Source of the DNA: Bacteroidales bacterium
GTDB taxonomy: Bacteria > Bacteroidota > Bacteroidia > Bacteroidales > UBA3824
Reading direction: 5' to 3'
DNA: 64,000 nt
Assembly (NCBI GenBank): GCA_017417315.1
Contig: JAFPZK010000084.1
Location: 93,136-157,135, forward strand
Shown here piece by piece: positions 41,851 to 50,952 of this stretch. How positions within the stretch are numbered: the stretch's first letter is position 1; every line of letters begins with the position of its first letter. The translations under genes and the position numbers were made by a program. The notes beneath the pieces are model-generated. The model was not told the DNA's origin. It ran no database searches and saw nothing but the letters and a program-made list of their open reading frames with translations.

Positions 41851-43479
41851 TTACTCTACCACTTTCCAATCCGTAATGTTTTTCTCTTTGCTCGAAAAAT
41901 TTACGCCGACTTTAAAAAGTTTTCTGCCGTCCATTTTGAAACGCCCCGCGTAATCTTTTTCGTTGATTTGATTGACGGCTGTTTGTGCATCGCAATCCAT
42001 CTTAAACTCAAAAAGATAAACATAATTCTGATTAATCAAAATTGTGTCGACACGACCTTTTGACGAATGTAATTCAGAAATCACAAACTGTCCTAAAATT
42101 GTGAAAACCAAATAAATTACATTCTGAAAATCGCGTTCAAGATATTTCACGTTATTATCATTAGCATACGGCAAAGAACTATACAAGGCTTGAAGCCGAG
42201 TAATTACACCTTCAATATTTCCCGACATAAAATCATCCAAGAAATACGAATAGTTGAACCCCGACAAACTGTCAGGAATCTGATAAAATTCATCAACCAA
42301 ACCGTTTAAAAAACTGAGTTTTATTTCGTTGTTGGGAAAGCCTAAGGTATATGCGCGGGTCGGACGGTCGTAACTCTTTATCGTCAAATAACCGGAATAA
42401 TAAAGCAACGCCACTAAATCCGCTTTAAATTCGTCATCTTTGTGCGATTTCAACAAGTCTTTCGGATATTTTACGTCGTTTTCCAAATATCTGAAATCAA
42501 AATAAGAATTGTGAATACGTTGCATCAAAATCGTCGGATTGCCGGTATCGTACCAATAATTCTGAAAATCCTCGTTAGCAAAAGCACACAACAAACTTAC
42601 GGGATTAAACACCTGAACTCCCTTTTCATGAAAGAGGTAACCGTCGTACCAATGTTTTAATTCTGCCACACACTCGTCAAAACTAAATTCCTGATTTTCT
42701 GCAAGTTTTTTGATTTCAGTAGAAAAATTTTCAATCAATTCTTCGTGCGTGATTCCGCAAATTGCCGACAATTTTTCGTTTGAAGAAATGTCAAGCGGTT
42801 GGTTTTGTCCGCTGAAAATTGACGTTTTGGCAAATTTCGTTACACCCGTGATAAAGGCAAAACGGATATATTTGTCGGCGGATTTCAGCAAGGAAAAAAA
42901 TCCTCGGTAAATCTTTTTGCTCTCAGTGAGATTCTCGCTTGTAATCAACGGGTTATCGTATTCGTCAACGATTATGACGGTTTGCAAGCCGGTCTTTTCG
43001 GTAACCGCACGCATATCGTATGCAAAACGTATTGCAAGCCTTCGCGCCTCAGGATTTTCGTCATCCTCTATTGTTACACCTTTAAAAATGCTATCGTCAA
43101 CTTTTATATCGTGTTGTTTTTCAAACATATACAACACGTATGTAATTTTATCAATCAACATTTGCGGCTTTGAATAATCACCGTCAACAAAATCAAAATA
43201 TGCCACCGGATATTTTATCCAATCGTTTTCCAACTTTTCGATTTTCAGACCTTTAAAGCACTCTTTTTTGCCTTCAAAATATGCTAATAACGTATTGGCA
43301 AACAGACTTTTACCAAAACGTCTGGGACGTGCAAGAAAATAAGATTTTGTGCCGGAATGTGTAAGGAAATAAACATAGTCCGTCTTATCAACATACAGAC
43401 AACCGGTATTCCGAAGGTCTTCAAAACTCTGTACGCCAATCGGTAATTTGTTAGATAAATCGTCAAGTGAAATAGCCAT
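41851..43479 (-). CDS. AAA-ATPase-like protein with C-terminal PD-(D/E)XK nuclease domain
   Basis: 542 residues of the widespread AAA-ATPase_like/PDDEXK_9 family. Near the N terminus are LPIGVQSFEDLR and YVDKTDYV, then Walker A RPRRFGKS (about residues 52-59) and Walker B VIIVDEYDNPL near 170, and GVTKFAKTSIFSG. The C-terminal nuclease core is GRVDTILINQNYVYLFEFKM followed by Q at the end of the next helix, giving the D..ExK pattern. Family members occur in many copies in gut Bacteroidetes; no role is established, although conflict or genome-plasticity functions are suspected. It has its own promoter. Confidence 0.87.
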   Translation of the reverse strand: MAISLDDLSNKLPIGVQSFEDLRNTGCLYVDKTDYVYFLTHSGTKSYFLARPRRFGKSLFANTLLAYFEGKKECFKGLKIEKLENDWIKYPVAYFDFVDGDYSKPQMLIDKITYVLYMFEKQHDIKVDDSIFKGVTIEDDENPEARRLAIRFAYDMRAVTEKTGLQTVIIVDEYDNPLITSENLTESKKIYRGFFSLLKSADKYIRFAFITGVTKFAKTSIFSGQNQPLDISSNEKLSAICGITHEELIENFSTEIKKLAENQEFSFDECVAELKHWYDGYLFHEKGVQVFNPVSLLCAFANEDFQNYWYDTGNPTILMQRIHNSYFDFRYLENDVKYPKDLLKSHKDDEFKADLVALLYYSGYLTIKSYDRPTRAYTLGFPNNEIKLSFLNGLVDEFYQIPDSLSGFNYSYFLDDFMSGNIEGVITRLQALYSSLPYANDNNVKYLERDFQNVIYLVFTILGQFVISELHSSKGRVDTILINQNYVYLFEFKMDCDAQTAVNQINEKDYAGRFKMDGRKLFKVGVNFSSKEKNITDWKVVE

Positions 43480-43508
43480 AGTGAGTTGTGCTTTAAAATG
43501 TTTCGGTG

Positions 43509-43516
43509 CAAAAATA
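43509..43516 (-). promoter_or_regulatory. Promoter (-7 box) of the ATPase/nuclease gene
   Basis: TATTTTTG on the minus strand is an exact -7 box, 30 bases before the start codon. Confidence 0.5.
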
Positions 43517-43554
43517 ATATTTTTTTAAGAATATTACAAAATTAATTCAGTTAC

Positions 43555-43586
43555 TTCGTTTTATTCTAAAAAAATTTGTAATTTTG
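43555..43586 (+). promoter_or_regulatory. aspS promoter
   Basis: TAATTTTG (43579-43586) is an exact -7 box, with TTCG at 43555-43558 spaced 20 bases upstream. Confidence 0.6.
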
Positions 43587-43622
43587 GGGTCGGAAAATTT
43601 TGTTAAAAACATACAGTAAAAA

Positions 43623-45383
43623 ATGTACAGAACACATAACTGCGGCGAACTAAGAGCCGCTGACATCAACAAAACAGTTACTCTCTGCGGTTGGGTGCAG
43701 AAAGTAAGAAACCTCGGCGGAATGACTTTCGTCGATTTAAGAGACCGTTACGGTATTACCCAACTCGTTTTCAACACCGAAACCAATGCAGAACTCTGCG
43801 AAAAAGCAAGAAAACTCGGTAGAGAATTTGTCATTCAGGCTATCGGCGTTGTTACGGAACGTTCAAGCAAAAACAAAGACATTCCGACCGGCGATATTGA
43901 AATCACCGTTCAAGAACTCAATATTCTTAACAAGAGCGAAATTCCGCCTTTCACAATCGAAGACAACACCGACGGCGGTGAAGACCTTTTGATGAAATAC
44001 CGTTACTTGGACATTCGCCGCAGACCGATTATAAAAGGTCTTCAACTGAGAAACAAAATGTCGTTTGAAGTACGCCGCTACTTGGACGGACATTCTTTTA
44101 TGGAAGTTGAAACCCCGATGCTTATAAAGTCAACTCCCGAAGGCGCAAGGGATTACGTTGTGCCATCAAGAATTCACCACGGCGAATTTTACGCTCTTCC
44201 CCAAAGCCCGCAACAATACAAACAACTCTTGATGGTTGCCGGTATCGACCGTTACTATCAAATCGTTAAATGTTTCAGGGACGAGGATTTACGTGCTGAC
44301 CGTCAGCCCGAATTTACGCAAATTGACTGCGAAATGTCATTCGTAGAGCAGGAAGACGTTTTGCAAGTTTTTGAAGGTTTGGCAAAACATCTTTTCAAAG
44401 AAATCAAAGGCATTGACATGAATTATCAATTCCCGCGTATGGTTTGGAAAGACGCTATGGAGCAATACGGCTCTGACAAACCCGATATTCGTTTCGGAAT
44501 GAAAATTCACAACATCACAGACAAAGTTAAAAACCACGGTTTCAAGGTGTTTGACGATGCGGAATACGTTTGCGCGATTGCAGTGGGCGGCTGTGCAAAT
44601 TATTCAAGAAAACAACTCGACGAGATTACCGAATGGGTAAAACGTCCGCAAGTCGGCGCAAAAGGTCTCGTTTACATAAAATACAACGAAGACAATACTA
44701 TAAAATCTTCCGTTGACAAATTCTATTCACCCGAAGAACTCACCGAAATCGCAAAATTTTCAGGTGCAGGCACGGGCGATTTGGTATTAATCCTTTGCGG
44801 TAAAAAACTCCCCGTCCTGAATCAAATGGGCGTTCTCCGTATCGAAATGGGTAACCGTTTGGGTCTGAGAGACAAAAACATTTTTGCTCCGCTTTGGGTT
44901 GTTGACTTCCCACTTTTTGAATGGGACGAAGCAACACAGAGATTTTACGCAATGCACCACCCGTTTACTTCACCCAAAAAAGAAGATTACGACATTTTGG
45001 AAACAAATCCGGGCGAGGCACGCGCTAACGCTTACGACCTTGTAATCAACGGTATAGAAATCGGCGGCGGTTCAATCCGTATTCACGACTCGGCACTTCA
45101 AGTGCGTATGTTCAAGTTGCTCGGTTTCACCGAAGAAAAGGCTCAGGCTCAGTTCTCTTGTTTGATTAACGCTTTCAAATACGGTGCACCTCCTCACGGC
45201 GGTTTGGCTTTCGGTCTCGACCGTTGGGCTGCCCTCTTAAACGGCTCTGACTCTATCAAAGACGTTATCGCATTCCCGAAAAACAATGCCGCAAGGGATA
45301 TTATGATTGACGCTCCGTCTAAAATTTCTGACGAACAGTTAGACGAATTGTCATTAATTATAAAACCGTTAACAGACAAATAG
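43623..45383 (+). CDS. aspS: Aspartyl-tRNA synthetase
   Basis: Class IIb synthetase charging tRNA-Asp. The 586 residues include the N-terminal OB-fold anticodon domain (GWVQKVRNLGGMTFVDLRD), motif 1 region (FMEVETPML), motif 2 FRDEDLRADRQPEFTQID, the bacterial GAD insertion domain (about 280-420) and motif 3 GGLAFGLDRW. The presence of the GAD insert marks the bacterial type. Followed two bases later by a small gene, and together with the MBL hydrolase it forms a three-gene plus-strand operon. Confidence 0.97.
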   Translation: MYRTHNCGELRAADINKTVTLCGWVQKVRNLGGMTFVDLRDRYGITQLVFNTETNAELCEKARKLGREFVIQAIGVVTERSSKNKDIPTGDIEITVQELNILNKSEIPPFTIEDNTDGGEDLLMKYRYLDIRRRPIIKGLQLRNKMSFEVRRYLDGHSFMEVETPMLIKSTPEGARDYVVPSRIHHGEFYALPQSPQQYKQLLMVAGIDRYYQIVKCFRDEDLRADRQPEFTQIDCEMSFVEQEDVLQVFEGLAKHLFKEIKGIDMNYQFPRMVWKDAMEQYGSDKPDIRFGMKIHNITDKVKNHGFKVFDDAEYVCAIAVGGCANYSRKQLDEITEWVKRPQVGAKGLVYIKYNEDNTIKSSVDKFYSPEELTEIAKFSGAGTGDLVLILCGKKLPVLNQMGVLRIEMGNRLGLRDKNIFAPLWVVDFPLFEWDEATQRFYAMHHPFTSPKKEDYDILETNPGEARANAYDLVINGIEIGGGSIRIHDSALQVRMFKLLGFTEEKAQAQFSCLINAFKYGAPPHGGLAFGLDRWAALLNGSDSIKDVIAFPKNNAARDIMIDAPSKISDEQLDELSLIIKPLTDK

Positions 45384-45385
45384 TT

Positions 45386-45715
45386 ATGACCGAATTAAAA
45401 AGCATAACAAAGCAGTTGTTACAGGCATGCAAAAACATAATGTCGTTATCAAACGAAATTAATCAAGGTGGAGAAGTCAAAGATATTGACTTCTTCCTTG
45501 ATAATTTACGCATAAATTATACGGTAATGATTGAATTGTTTATGCAAATTCCGCCTCAACAAAACCCTTTTGTCTCGCAAGAAGATTTGCGCGGACAAGT
45601 TGATTTTGTCAATAACTCTATTAACAAAGACAATTTAGGAAGGCTGATTTTCAACATCACGAGTGAAATCCCCGTACTAAAAACCAAATTAGAAAAAGCC
45701 TTAGAAACATTATGA
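45386..45715 (+). CDS. Small helical protein of unknown function
   Basis: 109 residues, mostly helical, no signal peptide. The sequence (SITKQLLQACKNIMSLSNEI; IDFFLDNLRINYTVMIELFM) lacks recognisable motifs. It starts two bases after the aspS stop, and its stop codon overlaps the start of the metallo-hydrolase gene (ATGA), so the three genes are translationally linked. I recall similar small proteins encoded after aspS in Bacteroidetes but cannot name a family. Alternative: a chaperone-like partner of the hydrolase. Confidence 0.75.
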   Translation: MTELKSITKQLLQACKNIMSLSNEINQGGEVKDIDFFLDNLRINYTVMIELFMQIPPQQNPFVSQEDLRGQVDFVNNSINKDNLGRLIFNITSEIPVLKTKLEKALETL

Positions 45716-46353
45716 AAGTAGAAATTTTCCGCTTCAACCTTTTTGAGGTCAACACATACGTTCTCCATGACCAAACAAAAGAATGTGTGATCATAGACCC
45801 GGGCTGTTACAGCGAAAAAGAAAGGGACTTTTTAGTTAACTCCATAAAAGACAAAGAGTTAAAACCCGTTATGATAATCAACACGCATTGTCATAGCGAC
45901 CATATTTTGGGTGTTAACTTTTTGAAAGAAAAGTACGGAATCCCGTTTGCGGCTAATCCGAAAGACACGTTTCTTTTGGAAAAGGCTCAGGAATACGCCT
46001 CACGTTGGCGTTGGAAAATTGACACGCCGATAACAATCGACATTCCGTGCGAAGACGGCACAATTATAAAATTCGGCGAAACGGTCTTAAAATGTACGCA
46101 CACGCCCGGACACACTCCCGGCGGTCAGACAATTTATGCCGAAAAGGAGAAAATTATGTTTACCGGCGACACGCTTTTCAAAGGTACAATCGGCAGAACA
46201 GACCTTGACGGCGCGTCATACGATGACGAAATGGCTTCTATCCGAAACATAATTCTAAGGTTTGACAGCCTTTACGAAATTTTCCCCGGACACGGCGAAC
46301 CGACCTCCGTCGGAATAGAAACTACTGAAAATCCGTTTGTTAAGATAATTTAG
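45712..46353 (+). CDS. Metallo-beta-lactamase-fold hydrolase (glyoxalase II-like)
   Basis: 213 residues with the complete binuclear metal site: His59, His61, Asp63, His64 in THCHSDH, a further His in THTPGHTPGG, bridging Asp in FTGDTLF and the last His in FPGHGEPT. The length and GDTLFKGTIGRTDLDG match the single-domain YcbL/glyoxalase II-like group, which hydrolyses thioesters such as hydroxyacylglutathione or related compounds. The true substrate here is unknown. The last 14 bases overlap the end of the convergent MFS gene. Confidence 0.9.
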   Translation: MKVEIFRFNLFEVNTYVLHDQTKECVIIDPGCYSEKERDFLVNSIKDKELKPVMIINTHCHSDHILGVNFLKEKYGIPFAANPKDTFLLEKAQEYASRWRWKIDTPITIDIPCEDGTIIKFGETVLKCTHTPGHTPGGQTIYAEKEKIMFTGDTLFKGTIGRTDLDGASYDDEMASIRNIILRFDSLYEIFPGHGEPTSVGIETTENPFVKII

Positions 46354-47500
46354 GTTTTCGCTCGTAACGGTAATGAAAATACATAAAGAGAGCAAATCCT
46401 ACCAAACCGAAAGGTATGCCCGGCGCGGCAGAAGCGTTATAAGTACTGCCCGAAAGTATCGGCAGTCCGCCTAAAAACGCGCCGACAGCATTTCCGACGT
46501 TAAAAGCAATCTGAACCAACGCCCCGCCAAGTTTTTCACCGCCTTTACCGTGCTGAATGATAAGCAGTTGTTGCGGCGACGAAAGAGCGAAAAGACAAAA
46601 CGTACAGCAAAACATCATCACGACGGCAATTATCGGATTAAACGAAAACAGCCACATAACTGTCAGAAAAACAGCCGCTAAACCCTGAACGATTCCCGCA
46701 ACCAAACCCATAGGATATTTATCGCAAACTTTACCCGAAATCAAGTTTCCGGCGACCATTCCGAAACCGGCAATCACCATCAAAATAGAAAGACTATCTT
46801 CCGAAAATCCGGCAACTTTGTTCAAAATAGGGTTAATATAAGAATACATACAGAAAATTCCGCAGTTGCCGGTAAACGTTGCGCCGACAACAAGCCACGG
46901 AGCCAAATGTTTCAAAAATTTAAAACGGTCTAAAAGTCTTTCGGTAGTCTGATTTTCGATGTTCGGGACTAAAAGTTTAATAGCCAAAACAGCCAAAAGA
47001 GCCAACAGTCCGACAAAGCCGAAAATCATTCGCCACGAAAAATTATGGCTCAAAAACGTCCCGACAGGCACGCCTAACAGGTTAGCAACCGTCATTCCCG
47101 AAACCATTACAGCGATAGCCGAAGATTCTTTGCCTTTGTCAGCAAGTTTTGAGGCGATAATCGTCCCGATTCCGAAATACGCTCCGTGAGGCAGTCCCGA
47201 AATAAAACGGCAAGCCATCAAAGTATAATAGTTAGGAGCAAAAGCAGCGCAGAGATTGCCAGCCAACATCAAAAGTGCAAGAAAAATCATCGTACTTTTA
47301 AGGCGGTATTTTTCAACGCTCAGCAAGATGACCGGCGCACCGAAACTCACGCCCAAAGCATACGCCGAAATCAAATGTCCAGCTTCGGGAATACTGATAT
47401 TCAAATCGTTAGCAACAAAAGACAAAATGCCCGGCATTATAAATTCTGCCATTCCGAGAACAAAAGTACCCAAAGACAAAGCCAAAATACTTTTTTTCAT
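46340..47500 (-). CDS. MFS exporter of the DHA1/AraJ type
   Basis: 386 residues with twelve predicted membrane helices. The N terminus (ALSLGTFVLGMAEFIMPGIL) and helix 4-5 motif (RFISGLPHGAYFGIGTIIAS) are typical of AraJ/YdeA-type sugar or drug efflux proteins in the DHA1 group. Motif A-like CDKYPMGLVAG is present between helices 8 and 9. The substrate cannot be predicted. It ends overlapping the MBL gene by 14 bases and is divergent from the PurF homologue, with two back-to-back promoters between. Confidence 0.88.
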   Translation of the reverse strand: MKKSILALSLGTFVLGMAEFIMPGILSFVANDLNISIPEAGHLISAYALGVSFGAPVILLSVEKYRLKSTMIFLALLMLAGNLCAAFAPNYYTLMACRFISGLPHGAYFGIGTIIASKLADKGKESSAIAVMVSGMTVANLLGVPVGTFLSHNFSWRMIFGFVGLLALLAVLAIKLLVPNIENQTTERLLDRFKFLKHLAPWLVVGATFTGNCGIFCMYSYINPILNKVAGFSEDSLSILMVIAGFGMVAGNLISGKVCDKYPMGLVAGIVQGLAAVFLTVMWLFSFNPIIAVVMMFCCTFCLFALSSPQQLLIIQHGKGGEKLGGALVQIAFNVGNAVGAFLGGLPILSGSTYNASAAPGIPFGLVGFALFMYFHYRYERKPKLS

Positions 47501-47522
47501 TTTTTACCTAAATTTTGCACGG

Positions 47523-47549
47523 CAAAAATAAATTATTTTTATAAATTTG
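47523..47549. promoter_or_regulatory. Back-to-back promoters of the MFS and PurF-like genes
   Basis: Minus strand: TATTTTTG (47530-47523) toward the MFS gene. Plus strand: TAAATTTG (47542-47549) toward the PurF-like gene, with TTTG at 47514-47517, 24 bases upstream. The two -7 boxes are only 11 bases apart and cannot be used at the same time. Confidence 0.6.
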
Positions 47550-47584
47550 CAGCGTTAAAAAAATATATAAAAACAACATTTCAA

Positions 47585-48997
47585 ATGAGCGGATTTTTCG
47601 GGGCAGTTTCCAAGGAAGACTGCGTTTCTGACGTGTTTTACGGCACGGATTATCATTCCCACTTAGGGACCAAAAGGGGCGGTATGGCCGTCTACTGCGA
47701 TAAAAAAGGTTTTCAAAGGGCAATTCACAGCCTCGAAAACAGTTATTTCAGAACAAAATTTGAAAGCGATGCAAACGGTTTTGAAGGTACGGCAGGCATA
47801 GGCTGCATTTCGGACACCGAAGCGCAACCGTTAGTAATTTATTCAAAATTAGGAAGGTTTGCGATTTCAACGGTTTCAAAAATCAACAATTTGGAAGAAA
47901 TTTCGCAAAGATTCTTATCGGAAGGCAAGACTTTCGCCGAAACTTCGCAAGGCGGAATCAACCCGACAGAACTTGTCGCAATGCTGATTTGCGAAAAAGA
48001 ATCTTTCACGGAAGGTATCAAAAACGTTTACAACACGATAAAAGGTTCATGCTCGATTCTGATTCTCAACGGTAACGAAATAATTGCGGGAAGGGATAAG
48101 TTAGGCAGGACACCGATAATCATCGGACACAAAGACGGGGCGTTCTGTTTAGCATCGGAGACGACGTCATTCTTGAATTTAGGCTACAAAATTTATCAAT
48201 ATTTAGGACCGGGCGAAATAGTCGCAGTAAAGACCACCGGCATAAAAACCCTCAAAAAAGAAAATCAGGAAATGCAGGTTTGTTCGTTTCTGTGGGTTTA
48301 TTACGGTTATCCGCCGTCATTCTACGAGGGAATCAACGTTGACAAATGCCGTTATGAGTGCGGTAAAAAACTTGCGCTTTCGGACGGAAAAGTTGAAGCG
48401 GATTTTGTTGCGGGCATTCCTGACAGCGGCGTAGGACATGCGTTAGGCTATTCAAACACGGCACACATTCCGTATTTGCGTCCGTATGCAAAATACACTC
48501 CGACATGGCCGAGGAGTTTTATGCCTCAAAATCAAAAGCAAAGAGAACTCGTGGCAAAAATGAAACTCGTTCCAAACACCGCGTTAATTGACGGCAAAAA
48601 GGGAATTTTCTTGGACGATTCGATAGTAAGGGGTACTCAGTTGAAGGATAACGTTAAAGATTTGGTGGAAAACGGAATCAAGGAGGTTCACATGAGGATA
48701 GCTTGTCCGCCGCTGATTTATCCGTGTGAATATTTGAATTTCAGCCGGTCGCGCTCATCATTGGAACTTGCAACAAGAAAGGCGGTTTTGAAACTCCGCG
48801 GCAACATAGAAGATGTTGACTGGTCGAAATACGCAGACAGCGATTCGCCGGAATACAAAGAAATGGTGGAACAAATAAGGAAAGATTTAGGGCTTACAAC
48901 ACTGAAATTTCAAAAACTTTCAGATTTGGTGGAAGCAATAGGTCTTCCGAAAGAAAAACTCTGCACACATTGTTTCGACGGAAGTTCAAGAGGGTAA
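47585..48997 (+). CDS. Amidophosphoribosyltransferase homologue without N-terminal cysteine
   Basis: 470 residues from the ATG at 47585; a longer frame opening at 47186 covers the divergent MFS gene and is rejected. PurF makes phosphoribosylamine from PRPP and glutamine. The PRPP site is intact (FLDDSIVRGTQLKD), as are candidate 4Fe-4S ligands (CSFLWVY, ACPPLIYPC, CTHC near the C terminus). But the N terminus reads MSGFFGAVS where functional enzymes expose Cys followed by GxFG: the nucleophile is Ser2. Without Cys, glutamine hydrolysis should be lost. This class occurs across Bacteroidetes and may be ammonia-dependent or have another role; a second PurF elsewhere is likely. Confidence 0.85.
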   Translation: MSGFFGAVSKEDCVSDVFYGTDYHSHLGTKRGGMAVYCDKKGFQRAIHSLENSYFRTKFESDANGFEGTAGIGCISDTEAQPLVIYSKLGRFAISTVSKINNLEEISQRFLSEGKTFAETSQGGINPTELVAMLICEKESFTEGIKNVYNTIKGSCSILILNGNEIIAGRDKLGRTPIIIGHKDGAFCLASETTSFLNLGYKIYQYLGPGEIVAVKTTGIKTLKKENQEMQVCSFLWVYYGYPPSFYEGINVDKCRYECGKKLALSDGKVEADFVAGIPDSGVGHALGYSNTAHIPYLRPYAKYTPTWPRSFMPQNQKQRELVAKMKLVPNTALIDGKKGIFLDDSIVRGTQLKDNVKDLVENGIKEVHMRIACPPLIYPCEYLNFSRSRSSLELATRKAVLKLRGNIEDVDWSKYADSDSPEYKEMVEQIRKDLGLTTLKFQKLSDLVEAIGLPKEKLCTHCFDGSSRG

Positions 48998-49010
48998 AAT
49001 TGTTTTTTAA

Positions 49011-49031
49011 GGCTGCCGCAATGCGGTAGCC
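49011..49031. terminator. Hairpin between convergent PurF-like and glycosyltransferase genes
   Basis: GGCTGCCGC and GCGGTAGCC form a 9-bp stem (one wobble pair) around a 3-base loop. No T-run follows, so it may be a weak terminator or mRNA 3' stabiliser. Confidence 0.5.
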
Positions 49032-49045
49032 ATACTATAATAACG

Positions 49046-49969
49046 TTATATAAGGAAAAATTTACCCGCCGCTAAAACAATTCTTGATAAAAAATCATAA
49101 CGACGAAGTGCCAATAACACTGAAATTCTTTTATCGCATCGTTCCATATCTTCATTTATCTCGCTAAAAACTGTTCTAAACATATCAAAATTGGGCGGAG
49201 ACAACAACGCGATTGCATGAATTTTACATTCGACTTTTTCCCTAAATAAGAATGTATTTAACGCAGGAATGTTTTTACACATATTTTCCATTTCTAACAC
49301 CATCTCAATTTCTTCATAAATCATCTGCTTTGAAACATTGTGTGTTGCTGAATGAGGATTCACTCTATAATGATAAAAACATCTTCCTATCGAAAAGCAT
49401 TTTTGTGCAGCCAAATAACATTGAAGCGAAACTAATCTATCTTCAGAAAGTTTTTTATTTTCTTTATAACGTATTTTATTTTTTTTGAACAAATTTGCAG
49501 AAACCAATTTTGAACACATACTCGGCTCATAGTCTTCCGCCACATCAATAGGAAAAATTATTTTTTCAGAATGTGATATAACTTTATGAATGTATTTCTT
49601 TTCCATTATCATTCCCCATTGAATTAAATCCGCCCCAACTTCTATTGCTTGATTATACGCGACTTCATACATTTCAGAATCAATCCAATCATCACTATCA
49701 ACAAAACCTATCCACTCCCCTTTCGCTTCATCTAATCCCATATTTCTTGCCGCGCTAACACCTTGATTCTCTTGATGAACAACCTTAAAACGACCGTCTT
49801 TTTGTGCATACTCATCGCAAATTTTGCCGGAATTGTCAGGGCTGCCGTCATCAATCAAAATACATTCCCAATCAGTAAACGTCTGTGCAACAATACTGTC
49901 AAGACAACGACGAAGATATTTCTCTACTTTATAAACGGGAACGATTATAGAAATTTTAGGAAAGGACAT
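49046..49969 (-). CDS. Glycosyltransferase family 2
   Basis: 307 residues, GT-A fold. The N terminus gives SIIVPVYKVEKYLRRCLDSI, ILIDDGSPDNSG, ENQGVSAARNMGLDEA and the metal-binding DxD as GFVDSDDW, all standard for inverting GT2 enzymes. The C-terminal third varies and determines the acceptor, which is unknown. It is the last gene of the glycan locus, 31 bases after another GT2 gene, and its end faces the PurF-like gene. The sequence is visibly more A+T-rich than the housekeeping genes. Confidence 0.9.
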   Translation of the reverse strand: MSFPKISIIVPVYKVEKYLRRCLDSIVAQTFTDWECILIDDGSPDNSGKICDEYAQKDGRFKVVHQENQGVSAARNMGLDEAKGEWIGFVDSDDWIDSEMYEVAYNQAIEVGADLIQWGMIMEKKYIHKVISHSEKIIFPIDVAEDYEPSMCSKLVSANLFKKNKIRYKENKKLSEDRLVSLQCYLAAQKCFSIGRCFYHYRVNPHSATHNVSKQMIYEEIEMVLEMENMCKNIPALNTFLFREKVECKIHAIALLSPPNFDMFRTVFSEINEDMERCDKRISVLLALRRYDFLSRIVLAAGKFFLI

Positions 49970-50000
49970 AATTATATATATTATTCGAAATACGCAGATA

Positions 50001-50915
50001 TTAAATTTTCCAAATTTCTTTCCTATATTGTTTTGTATTTTGATAAAAACTCGGTAAAAGCCATAAGAATGCTAACAATATTTTTAATATCCACGCATAA
50101 AAACTTGAAATATTATATTTTATAAATTTTATTCTGGATAAGTCAAATTGTATTGCCCCAAATGTAATATAATCATCCAATCTGCCATCGAACTTTTTGT
50201 TGCCTGATTTTCCATACAAATGAACAATCCTCGGACCGTCAATAATTAACCGTAACAAATCTTTCTTTTTCATAACCCATTCAAGATTTGTTTCTTCAAA
50301 ATATAAAAAAAATCTTTCATCAAAAAAAGCCAAATCATTATTTTTCAAAAATAAATCTGCTCCTGATACACATTCGACTTCTCCTGTTGTGTAAGTTCCG
50401 ATATTCTCCGTTATTATTCTTCTATAATTTATATGAAAGATTTTCAAAACATATTTTACGTATGCACTAAAAACATTCATTATAAACCAGAAAATTTCAC
50501 TTAATGGTCTAGGAAATTTTATATGGGAAACCGCAACATCTCCATTCTCATTCAATAAATTTCCTCCTAACGCTCCTATTTTATCTTTTTCAGGGGAGAT
50601 TTCCCAATAATCAAAAAAGATTTTTACAGCATTATTCAATAAAATTGTATCGCTGTTCAAATAAAAAATATATTTGCCTTTTGCAATTTTCAAGCCTCTG
50701 TTGTTAGCTGCGCCAAAACCCAAATTTGCATTGTTTTCAATCAAAATCACCTGAGGAAACTCTGTTTTGATCATTTCAACAGAGCCGTCTGCTGAACCGT
50801 TATCCGATACAATTACTTCAAAATCAATATCTTTAGTCTGTTCAAAAACAGATTTTAAGCAATTACGGGTAAGAGAACAAGTATTGTAATTAACAATGAT
50901 GATTGATACGTCCAT
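50001..50915 (-). CDS. Glycosyltransferase family 2, rhamnosyltransferase-like
   Basis: 304 residues. SIIIVNYNTCSLTRNCLKS, VSDNGSADGSVEMI, ENNANLGFGAANNRGL and the DxD variant YLNSDTILL match the WbbL/RfbF group of GT2 that often transfers rhamnose or other deoxyhexoses from dTDP-sugars. The central FDERFFLYFEETNLEWVMKKK is diagnostic of this group (usually FDERFFxYxEDxDL). The sugar is uncertain, and no rhamnose genes are in the window. One C-terminal hydrophobic stretch near residue 280 could associate with the membrane. Confidence 0.88.
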   Translation of the reverse strand: MDVSIIIVNYNTCSLTRNCLKSVFEQTKDIDFEVIVSDNGSADGSVEMIKTEFPQVILIENNANLGFGAANNRGLKIAKGKYIFYLNSDTILLNNAVKIFFDYWEISPEKDKIGALGGNLLNENGDVAVSHIKFPRPLSEIFWFIMNVFSAYVKYVLKIFHINYRRIITENIGTYTTGEVECVSGADLFLKNNDLAFFDERFFLYFEETNLEWVMKKKDLLRLIIDGPRIVHLYGKSGNKKFDGRLDDYITFGAIQFDLSRIKFIKYNISSFYAWILKILLAFLWLLPSFYQNTKQYRKEIWKI

Positions 50916-50952
50916 AATTTTATTAAACTAATGAGTTAGGAATATCATAGAA

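Noticed and set aside
47186..47584. N-terminal extension of the PurF-like gene
   Set aside because: It runs antisense over the MFS gene, has no PurF similarity, and would pass through both promoters; the ATG at 47585 fits family starts.
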